Source: Flaveria trinervia
Taxonomy: Eukaryota; Streptophyta; Magnoliopsida; Asterales; Asteraceae
DNA: 64,000 bases
Direction of reading: 5' to 3'
Assembly (NCBI GenBank): GCA_025506515.1
Contig: CM046447.1
Span: forward strand, 84,781,748-84,845,747
The notes below the pieces were generated by a model that made no database searches, was not told the origin of the DNA, and worked only from the letters and a program-made list of their open reading frames with translations. Of the stretch, positions 55,960 through 64,000 are shown piece after piece. Position numbers and translations under genes: made by a program. The stretch's first letter is position 1; the number at the start of each line of letters is the position of its first letter.

Positions 55960-56569
55960 TGTAACACCCGGCTTTTTCAAAGACAGATAAGAAAAGAGGA
56001 ATAAAAGGGAAAAGCAATTAAAACCAAGATGAAGGTTAAAAGTGTCAAAAGGACAAAATCTTTCAAAAGTTGGTGTAAAGGTGGGCATGGCCGCCCACCC
56101 TCCCTTCACATCACTTTTCATTGGGTTAGAGAGAGAGAGAGAGCAGAACTCTGAGAGAAGAAGAAGAAGAAGAAGGTCGAATTTATGTATGAATTCGTGT
56201 TTTAGGCATTTGTGTTGGTTTTTGGTCTCGGGTTTATGCTTATATGTTTGTGTGTGTTCGGGTGTGTGTGTTTGGTGGGGTTTTAGGTGTGTGAACTCTT
56301 TTGCAAAAGGGTTAGAAGGAAGATACACCCACGTTGCACCAGGTGAGTTTCTAGACCCCGGCTTCTACTTGTTTTAAACATCTTTTTGGCTGAAAATGTA
56401 TTAAAATGATTTTTACAATGTTTATGTATGTATGCCCGTATGAATTATGCATGTTGAATGATGATTCTTAGATGCTTATAGGTTGTTCCTGTTTAGAATA
56501 GCCTTGGTAAGCTTAGAACAGATGGGTTTGATGTTTAGGTTCGAAATCATCCTAGAAACATGTTACATA

Positions 56570-56950
56570 GAAGGTTCATGCGCCTGAACAGTAGCCCATG
56601 CGCCTGAAATATGCCTTAGAAATGTTTAAGTATAGCCCATGCACGTGAACAGTTGTCCATGCGCCTAGAAATATTAGTCGGACGACTAAGTGTAGGGCCA
56701 TGCGCCCCAATATGCCCATGCGCCAAAGTGGCCCACGCGCCTAAGTGTCCATGTGACTGATTAGTCCATACGCCTAAGTTCATACACCTGAATAGTACCC
56801 ATGCGCCTAGAATTTGGCTGGAATCGACTAATGTCCAGATGTCCAGGATTCCCATACGCCTAGGCACTCATGCGCCTGAAAGATGCCCATGCGCCTAAGT
56901 GTCACTCATGCGCCTGCATAATGCCCATGCACCTATGGACTTAGAATATT
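56570..56950. repeat. Degenerate CCATGCGCCTGAA array in the F LTR
   Basis: About 15-18 copies of a roughly 13-bp word occur, with spacing of 10-35 bp. A near-palindrome AGTCGGACGACT is at 56676-56687. The position in the LTR equals that of the array in the solo LTR. Confidence 0.82.
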
Positions 56951-57250
56951 TTCTAATTTTTGGGCAAAAAGTGAAATGTAGGCTTTGACTAGGGAGGTTT
57001 CCAGGGGCTATGTAAGTTGACTTTTTGAAGTCATAACTGTTGTGATTGATGATGTTTGATGTTTAGGTATGATTGTATGATGTGTTCCTTGTGATGATAT
57101 ATATATTATCTTTTTATGGCTTCGTGTCATGTTAATTATGATAAAGTATTATGTAACATAAAGTGAAATATAATGAAAGAGGAACATGAAGTAAGAATGC
57201 ATGCATTATTGAATGACGAATGAACGAAGGAAAGGCTTGCAAGCACATAT

Positions 57251-57580
57251 ATGAGGTGAGCAACCCAGTTGTTGTAACAGACTCGAACGTCGTGCCATCA
57301 TGAAATTGCCATGAGGTTAGCAACCCTATGGTTGCAACAGACTCGGGTAGCATGCTATCGTTGAAATTGGCAATTGGGGTGAGCAACCCTATGGTTGCAA
57401 CAGACTCGGATAGCAAGCTATCGTGAAGTTGCCATTAGGTGAGCGACCCTACGGTTGCAACAGACTTGGATAGTGTGCTATCGTTGAAATTGTCAATTGG
57501 GGTGAGCACAGACTCGGATAACGTGCAAATAGTTGTGATTGTTAATGAGGTGAGCGACCCGGTTGTCGCAATAGACTCGA
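57251..57580. repeat. Six-unit tandem repeat in the F LTR
   Basis: Units of about 60 bp share GGTGAGCAACCCTATGG, TTGCAACAGACTCGG and GCTATCGTTGAAATTG. The fifth unit is shortened. The open frame on the minus strand here is produced by the repeat. Confidence 0.92.
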
Positions 57581-58056
57581 AAGTTTGAACGTATAAAATG
57601 AACGAAGTTAACAAATGTAATGGAAGATAATAATGATATTATCTGTATGTACGTATGATGTATGATCACGAACGAATGAAAAGTATAGTTTGATTCTGAA
57701 AGAAAGTAAAGAACGGTTTTAACAATTGAAATGTATGTTTTATTATAAAACTAGAACTAACTCAGCGACGCTGACTTTTATACACTTTCAGTTGGCAGGT
57801 AAACGTTGCTGAGGATGGCACGAGGCAGCTACTCAGCTTTTTTGGATGGCATTCTTTGTTAATGTTTTTGTATTGTAATGCGAACGAATGATGTTTTGAA
57901 ATGAACGCTTGTATTAACTTGCAAAAGCATTTGTAATGATATGAAAAGTTATTTTTTTATGTTCTACTACAATATTTTCATAAGGCAAATGTAATATATG
58001 TTTTATTTGCGATGAGAATCCAACTGTAAGCATCATGGGAACGGGGCTTTACAAGT

Positions 58057-58070
58057 TGGTATCAGAGCCA
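58057..58070 (+). other. Element F primer-binding site (tRNA-Met)
   Basis: TGGTATCAGAGCCA starts 3 nt after the LTR end. It is the standard Met-tRNA primer site of plant gypsy elements. Confidence 0.95.
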
Positions 58071-58384
58071 AAGTTTATGTGAAATGGTAAATTCAAATAA
58101 ACCCTAACTTAAACTGAGAATGGGACGGAATGAGAAGGGGATGCCAATCTGAGTAGCTACGTGCCATCAGGTATTTCCGTAATGTTAACCGGTGTGTGCG
58201 CATGGTATGGGTTTTGTGTTGTATGTAGATTTAAATATTGATGTAGTCAGGACAGGTAATGCTTGGGGTATGAAGAGTAAAGTAAGTGGCTAATCACAAC
58301 TGGCCATTGTAATTAGGAACTACTATACTCGACATGACTGAGTTGTTCCCTTGAATGACCGTGTTGGTGTTTGAATCTTTCAAT

Positions 58385-59690
58385 ATGCGTATGATGGCCG
58401 GTGGTAGATCTTCAAAAGCCTCTCATGGTGGTGGTCACGGTGCTGCTTCGCGACCTAAGAGAGGGAGACCCAGAGTTGAGAAGGTAGTTCATGAAGAACC
58501 AGAGACCCCTCATCCGTAGGGTGGCGACGAGAGCACCAATCTGAGGGCCTCAGTAAAGGAGGCTATGGTGGGAAGTTCATTAGGTCATGCAGACGATTCT
58601 ACGTATGTGGTGACCGAAGTGATCAAGCTAGTAAGGGAAGGGGAAAGAAAGGAGAGAAACAGGTCCTCGAGAGGATAGGAGCAACCAGAGCTGGAAAAGG
58701 TTCTCTCTGATGATGAGGAGGAGGAAGAAAAGGAGCCTGCGGTAGAGGCGGCCCGAGGCTACAACTGCGTTTATGAGATGCAATCCCCCTATTTTCGATG
58801 GAAACGGCACTGCTGCAGCTGCTCACCGGTGAGTGAGGGAAATGGAGGCTGTTCTTGACATAAGTGAGTGCCATGAAGACCAAAAGGTGAAGTTCGCTAC
58901 CCGCTCTTTGTGGCCTCGGCTTTGTGCTGGTGGGACAACATTCTCCAAGCCAAGGGTAGCAGGGCCATTGGCAGAATGAGATGGCCTGAACTAAAGAAGT
59001 TAGTGATTGAGGAATTTTGTCCTCACAGGAGATGGACAAGGTAAAAAGAGAGTTCTTGCAGCTGGAGATGAGAACGATGACACACCAGCAGTACACCACA
59101 AAATTTAATGAAATGGCGCGGCTGGTGTCAGATCAAGTGATACCACAGTCACGAAATATTAAGAGATACATCCAAGTATTTCCTACGGATATATGTAGGC
59201 ATATGATCACCGCCCAGCCGAGCACTTTTAGGTCGGCGGTTGATTTGGCTGGTAGGTTATATGATGAGCGCGAGGTGATGGTGGCTGAGGTGAACAAGAA
59301 GGGTGGTGGTGACCAGAACTGGAATGGGAAACGGTTTGGACAATGTGGAGCCGCTCCAAACAATAAGGTGGCGAAGGTGGGTGAAGACGTGTGGTCACAT
59401 CTAGTGCAGGGTTGAAGAAGTGTGGTAAATGCGGGAAGGAGCATTCGGGAGAATGCAAATGGGGATCAAACAGCTGCTTCAAGTGTGGAATGCCTAGCCA
59501 TGTGGCTAGAGATTATGGGGTTGGCAGGTGTTACAACTGTGGGGAGAATGGTCATTTGAGCAGAGATTGTAAGAGGCCAACGACTGAGAGTTCGGGAGCA
59601 AAGAAGGCTGGAGGAGAGGGCAGAAGGCAAACGCCTGAGCTTTCACGATAACTCGGGAGGAGGCTAGGACAGACCCCGATGTGGTGTCAG
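58385..59690 (+). pseudogene. Element F gag
   Basis: A start near 58385 (MRMMAGGRSSKASHGGG) fits the usual gag position. Retrotransposon gag blocks follow: PPIFDGNGTAAAAH, REMEAVLDISECHEDQKVKF, FLQLEMRTMTHQQYTTKFNE and RHMITAQPSTFRSAVDLAGR. Zinc sites lie at 59420-59580: a CGKCGKEHSGEC motif, CFKCGMPSHVARDY (last Cys changed to Tyr) and a complete CYNCGENGHLSRDC. Stops (for example 58518, 58677 and 58829) and frameshifts interrupt it. Confidence 0.85.
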
Positions 59691-60245
59691 GTATGCTTCT
59701 AGTAAACCAAACACTTGCATCTATGTTGTTTGATTCTAGTGCTAGTAGGAGTTTCATTTCTGCTGCCTTCTATGCTAAGTTCCCATTAAGAGTAGATGTA
59801 TTGATGAGCCCTTCGAGGTAGAAACTGCCATAGGTAAGTATACGAGGATTCTGAGGTGGTAGAAGGTTTTGACATAGAACTAGATGGTCATAAGTTTCCT
59901 GTTAGACCATTCGTGATGACTTTAGGTAGTTTCCATGTAGTCCTAGGAATGGATTGGTTGGCAGACTACGAAGCGAATATTATGTGTCGCAAGAAGATGA
60001 TCCGATTGAGAGCGCCTGATGGGAATAAGGTGATGATTTATGGCGATCGAGTCTCGACGATCCCGAAAGTGATTTCGATGGTGGTGGCGAGAAAGTGCAT
60101 GAGGTGTGGATGTAGTGCCTACTCGGCCTACGTAAAGGATGGGACGCGCGAACACCACAACTATCTGATGTACCAGTTGTGTGTGACTTTCCAAATGTGT
60201 TTCCAGAAGTTTACCAGGTGTGCCACTAGATCGCGAGATTGAGTT
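59690..60245 (+). pseudogene. Element F protease
   Basis: The LVNQTLASMLFDSSASRS stretch holds the active-site block with DSS in place of DSG. GSFHVVLGMDWLADYEANI (about 59925-59985) is the conserved second half. A frame change occurs between 59800 and 59850. Loss of the Gly beside the catalytic Asp should impair the enzyme. Confidence 0.82.
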
Positions 60246-60990
60246 CCAAATTGATTTGATACCCGGTGCTCAACCCGTTGCCAAAGTACCGTATTGGTTA
60301 GCTCCGACAGAAATGAAAGAGCTGATGGAGCGGTTGCAATAGCTACTCGATAAGGTGTTCATTGGATCGAGTATCTATCCTTGGGGTGCTCCGGTCCTGT
60401 TTGTGAAGAAGAAAGACGGTAGCATGAGGATGTGCATCGACTACCGAGAGCTGAACAAGTTGACGGTAAAGAATCGGTACCCCTTACCAAGAATTGGTGA
60501 TCTATTTGACCAGCTCCAAGGTGCCAGTTGGTTCTCGAGAATAGATCTACGATCTGACTACCATCAATTGAAGGTGAAGGTCCGTACGCGTTATGGACAC
60601 TACGAGTTCCTCGTTATGTCTTTTGGTCTAACTAACGCGCCAGCTGCCTTTATGGATTTGATGAATCGAGTGTGCGGCCGATGTTGGATAAATTAGTGAT
60701 TGTGTTCATTGATAATATCCTGAAGAAGAGCATGACGGTCACATTCGGGAGGTGTTGGAGACATTAAGAAGGGAGAAGTTTTATGCCAAATTCTCCAAGT
60801 GCGCATTTTGGTTGCGTGAAGTTCAATTATTAGGCCACGTGGTAAATCCCGAGGGGATTATGGTAGACCCCGCAAAAGTGGAGGTAGTGATGCAATGGAA
60901 TTCACGAAGACGCCATCGAGATTTGTAGTTTCTTGTGATTAGCGGCGTATTATCGAAGGTTCATTGAGGACTTTTCCAAGATCGCTTCTC
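60200..60990 (+). pseudogene. Element F reverse transcriptase
   Basis: Blocks are DFPNVFPEVYQ (shifted frame), KELMERLQ before a stop at 60340, WGAPVLFVKKKDGSMRMCID and LNKLTVKNRYPLPRIGDLFD. ASWFSRIDLRSDYHQLKVK and YEFLVMSFGLTNAPAAFMD follow. The catalytic box, normally FIDDIL, reads FIDNIL near 60705. AKFSKCAFWLREVQLLGHVV and GIMVDPAKVEVVMQWN continue to about 60900. The second Asp of the box is Asn, a G-to-A type change, and frames shift near 60690 and 60720. Confidence 0.87.
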
Positions 60991-61687
60991 TACTAACCAA
61001 GTTGACCCGAAAGGATGTAAAGTTTATATGGGTTCAAGCTCAAGAGCAAGCATTCGAGGAGTTAAAGGCAAGGTTGACTCAAGCTCCTGTTCTATCATTA
61101 CCCGAAGGAAGCGAGGATTTGGTGGTTTATTCACATGCTTCCTACTCAGGGTTGGGGTGTGTGTTAATGTAGAGAGGGAAGGTTATAGCCTATGCATCCC
61201 GACAGTTGAAAGTGCATGAGGTCAATTATCCACCCATGACTTGGAGCTAGTAGCCATGGTCTTTGCATTGAAGATTTGGAGGCACTATCTACGGGACAAG
61301 TGCACCATTTTCACTGACCACAAGAGCTTGAAGTACTTCTTCGAGCAAAAAGATCTAAACATGAGGCAGAGAAGATGGTTGGAGCTCATAAAAGATTATG
61401 ATTGTGAGATCCACTACCATCCGGGCAAAGCCAACGTGGTGGCTGATGCCCTTAGCCGAAAGGAGAGGCCCAACCCGATTGGGGTGAAAGCATACCAACT
61501 GATCATCACCACTGATGTAATGAAGCAAGTCAGGGAGTTTCAAGATGAGGCATTAAAAGAAGATTATCTAAACTCTGAAACAATAAGAGCTCTGGTTGGG
61601 GAATTGGGTGAAAACACACTCGGTGTTAAAACCCGATTTGAACGAGTATGGATTCCTTGTTTTGAGGATCTACGGGTGAAGAATTAG
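60990..61687 (+). pseudogene. Element F RNase H and start of the RNase H-integrase linker
   Basis: KFIWVQAQEQAFEELK (near 61025) and an LVVYSHASYSGLGCVLM block open the domain, where the usual catalytic Asp is replaced in YSHAS. A stop follows (61171). IAYASRQLKVHEVNYP, HDLELVAMVFALKIWRHYL, FTDHKSLKYFFEQKDLN and HPGKANVVADALSRK are in good order. The final 148 codons (61241-61687) are open and end KTRFERVWIPCFEDLRVKN, then a stop at the junction with the minisatellite. Confidence 0.87.
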
Positions 61688-61939
61688 CTATGGTCAAAGC
61701 CCAAAATATATATATATATATATGTGATTCATCACAAAGCCCAAAATATGTGATCCATCACATATGTGATCCATCACATATGTGATCCATCACATATGTG
61801 ATCCATCACATATGTGATCCATCACATATGTGATCCATCACATATGTGATCCATCACATATGTGATCCATCACAAAGCCCAAAATATTAAGCCATCACAA
61901 AGCCCAAAATATTAAGCCATCAGAAATAGCTATGGTCAA
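61685..61939. repeat. Self-complementary minisatellite flanked by 13-bp direct repeats
   Basis: Eight units of the 16-bp word CATATGTGATCCATCA lie at about 61746-61873. They are bracketed by copies of CACAAAGCCCAAAATAT (61734, 61871 and 61896) and a TA run. Because CATATGTGAT-CC-ATCACATATG is an inverted repeat, every junction can form a hairpin. The whole block lies between two copies of TAGCTATGGTCAA (61685-61697 and 61927-61939). Confidence 0.93.
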
Positions 61940-64000
61940 TCTTAAAAATGAAAGTCTAGCGGTCAATACTAAAAGTTAAAAATAAAGTTTTCAATCGCAA
62001 AATTGTAAGGACAAAACCGTAGCTTACAGTTTGCAATTATATAAAGGAATAATTATAATTAATAATATGGAAAATAAAAATAATACTATTAAATTAATTA
62101 TCACATGTGCGAATTAGACCCATCTATTAATTATTTGTCTTGAAACTTGATTGAGTAGGTGAAGGATAACATCATAATTTTTAACAGTCTTTCGGAAGCG
62201 TTGGGGATGCGAGGATCTAAGAGACGGATCCAGGTGTGCAATGGCAACGATTATAGGGGGCCATATGGGGAAAGGCTATTATTTTTCTTTCTATTCTCAA
62301 AAGTTATTTTTAATATATTAACCTTTAAAATCGTTATCTTTTGAGATCTCATATATTTCCCAGTTGGTTATAAATGATCTACAAGAAAATTATTTGAAAC
62401 CGTAGATGTGTTAGAAGACATAAATTATGTTAATCGCCATTAACATATACATATACAGTTACATACATACAAGTATATAAATACAACATTACAAACATAT
62501 ACATATACAGTTCCATTCATCAAACAAATACTAGACATAACAATCTACAATTCTATGTAACGAATATAGTTTATTATAAAATTTAAAAACACATTAATCA
62601 CAATCACTAAAATTATAAACACTTAAATAAGTCACATATCTCTATAGTCTACTACAATAGTCGGCGAAGATGGAACACTTGTAAAAAAACAAATTTGATG
62701 AATAACACTTGAAAATTATAGTAAAGAATTTGATTTTGATGGAAAACATTAGAATCCGTTGATTCCTACACTCAAATTGATTTAAGGAGAAAATTGTTGA
62801 AAATTTGAGAGGGAATATAGAGTATTCGCAAGTGAAGGTTTTTATGGTTTTGGGTGAAGAAAATGAGTAGAAAAATACTGAGAAAGTTTAAATTTTGATT
62901 GAGACCTATGATGATGATAAATAATTGGCATAGGTCTCCCAAAAAACTAACGTGGTTATTTTACTAATTAAATTTATTACAAATGAAAAAAGTAATTTAT
63001 ACCAACGGCTTCTTGTGGGCATAAGCTCGGATTTTATTAACTATAAGTTTTAGAAAAATAATTAAAATAATAGTTTGCCAATATTGATAATGTATTGTCA
63101 ACTTACACAAGCAAAAAATTGTCATTTCTTTGTTTAGTATACAAAAATAAAAGATAAAAAAAATAGAAGACTTTCTCCCCTCCATCCGGCACATTTTTTT
63201 ACAGTTTGTGGTTGCGATAGGTATTGGCCGGTCAAAATTTTTGAATGACCGATAACGATTGCAATCGTCTAGGGTATCTATACCAAAAATTCATGTCGTC
63301 ACAATAGATTCTTTCCCAATAAAATAAGTTATTTGTGGTGCTTGGATGTCTAAATCTGATCATACAAACTAATCATTTTTTGTTTTTCCATGACAGTTAA
63401 TCTTGTTATGAGGACTAGGCCTCCGTTTCAATATTACTATCTATATAAAAGATGAGTGTTGGCTACATACAATAAAGATTCAATATGGAGAGAAAGTAAA
63501 ATATACACCCACATCAAATAGAGTAGAGTGTATAATGCTTCATGTCTCGTATGTACAACCTTATGTATTTAACACATAAACCGCTATATGAATTAACATC
63601 CTTAATTTTTATATGCAATATTATAAATCCTCTAATTTTGTAAAGCGAAAAGAATAAACAATGTCTTGATTTTCGTTAGTTAGTTTTGTTGTTATATAGT
63701 TCAGTTATACTTTTCTAATTATTTTAGCATCGTAACTTCTTACATAGTATGTGCCAACAATGATATCCTAATTTTGCTACCTCTCCCACATCAATATTTA
63801 TATTTTATTGAAATATGAAAAATCTATGACATTATATACTATATCAAAAAGAAAAATGATTGTTCATAACACATAATCTAATAATTTTTTTATTTTTTAA
63901 CAACTAATTGGATAACCGAAGAAAAAAATGTTTTTTGAAAATTGACTCTTCATAATTTTTGGACTCATGTGTCATAAATGTGCAACGACATCTCAATTTA
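61940..64000. other. AT-rich DNA without gene
   Basis: No protein domain, RNA gene or retroelement part is recognisable. Two short open frames (62159-62344 plus strand, 62997-63194 minus strand) lack motifs and supporting context. Repeated ACATATACATATACAG words occur near 62445-62515. A 10-bp inverted repeat GAGACCTATG/CATAGGTCTC lies at 62901-62910 and 62929-62938. Confidence 0.65.

Larger units (their letters stand above)
55960..58053 (+). repeat. Element F 5' LTR
   Basis: Its ends are TGTAACACCCGG...GGGGCTTTACA. It contains an (AGA)n-rich stretch near 56130-56175, an array of CCATGCGCCTGAA-like words (56570-56950) and about six 60-bp tandem units (57251-57580). Its 3' terminal 330 bp are shared with the solo LTR and fragment E. 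The PBS follows after 3 nt. Confidence 0.92.
55960..61684 (+). mobile_element. Element F: Ty3/gypsy, Tekay/del-like, 3' truncated
   Basis: It has a 2,094-bp 5' LTR, Met PBS, gag, protease, reverse transcriptase and RNase H. Homology ends after RFERVWIPCFEDLRVKN, just before the integrase zinc-binding domain. Integrase, any chromodomain, PPT and 3' LTR are absent. The long LTR, PBS type and RT sequence (WGAPVLFVKKKDGSMRMCID) fit the Tekay/del chromovirus group. Stops and altered catalytic residues show it is dead. Confidence 0.88.

Noticed and set aside
55674..55964. 96-codon Ser-rich frame in fragment G
   Set aside because: It is formed by repeated AGCGAAA/GAACGAAAGTTC words, with no known domain or start context.
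56042..56377. Arg- and Cys-containing frame in the F LTR
   Set aside because: It lies wholly inside the LTR and includes the AGA repeat. The homologous LTRs do not keep it.
58057..58070. tRNA gene fragment
   Set aside because: The tRNA-complementary sequence is the primer-binding site next to the LTR. No tRNA cloverleaf is present, and the same holds at 26306, 44002 and 46907.
61746..61873. CRISPR-like array
   Set aside because: It is a plain tandem minisatellite without unique spacers, in plant DNA.
62901..62938. Possible MITE terminal inverted repeat
   Set aside because: A single 10-bp inverted repeat with an 18-bp loop, no target duplication and no second element end.

Overview
The window is eukaryotic plant nuclear DNA and almost entirely retrotransposon. 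It is AT-rich, has no bacterial-style operons, tRNA or rRNA genes, and I find no convincing host gene. LTR retrotransposons of both plant superfamilies are present, all primed by initiator tRNA-Met. The style of the copia elements (Sirevirus-like, with a long extra ORF after pol) and of the long gypsy LTRs suggests a dicot, possibly a daisy-family relative. That placement is only an impression.

Layout. 1-3066 is AT-rich intergenic DNA with microsatellites and a dispersed palindrome. 3067-about 4640 looks like an old gypsy LTR. Element D, an old plus-strand Ty1/copia element missing its 5' LTR, gag and protease, runs from about 4780 to about 53029. It is split by two insertions: a minus-strand gypsy solo LTR (5828-7933, target duplication TACCA) inside pol, and Element A (10894-47724, target duplication TAGTC) in the spacer between RNase H and the extra ORF. 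Element A is a minus-strand copia element that itself contains two relatives in the same orientation: Element B (14824-27263, duplication TTCCG) in its extra ORF and Element C (32482-44909) in its gag. To the right are an internally deleted minus-strand gypsy fragment E (53709-55013), an LTR fragment G (55014-55959), and a plus-strand Tekay/del-like gypsy element F (55960-about 61684) that lost integrase and its 3' LTR. F ends against a self-complementary 16-bp minisatellite. 61940-64000 is AT-rich and featureless.

A, B and C share one plan, read on the minus strand: 5' LTR, Met PBS, gag with two distant CCHC knuckles, protease, integrase, reverse transcriptase, RNase H, a spacer of about 0.7-0.8 kb, a third ORF of about 1,100 codons (ORF3), a GGGGGAG polypurine tract and the 3' LTR. 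ORF3 shows no signal peptide or membrane segment. It has basic nuclear-localisation-like clusters and coiled-coil-like stretches.

The most interesting observation concerns regulation. The spacer ahead of ORF3 holds an array of short inverted-repeat units built from the same words as the array in the LTR U3. It is followed in all three copies by a TATA box 63-72 nt before the ORF3 start codon, so ORF3 seems to carry its own LTR-like promoter. Element D repeats the plan with a different palindromic word, found both in its spacer and in its 3' LTR. Gypsy LTRs here carry related palindromes. One reading is a retrotransposon-encoded nuclear factor paired with family-specific palindrome arrays. Many reading-frame breaks are single-base, often homopolymer, indels, so some may be assembly errors.
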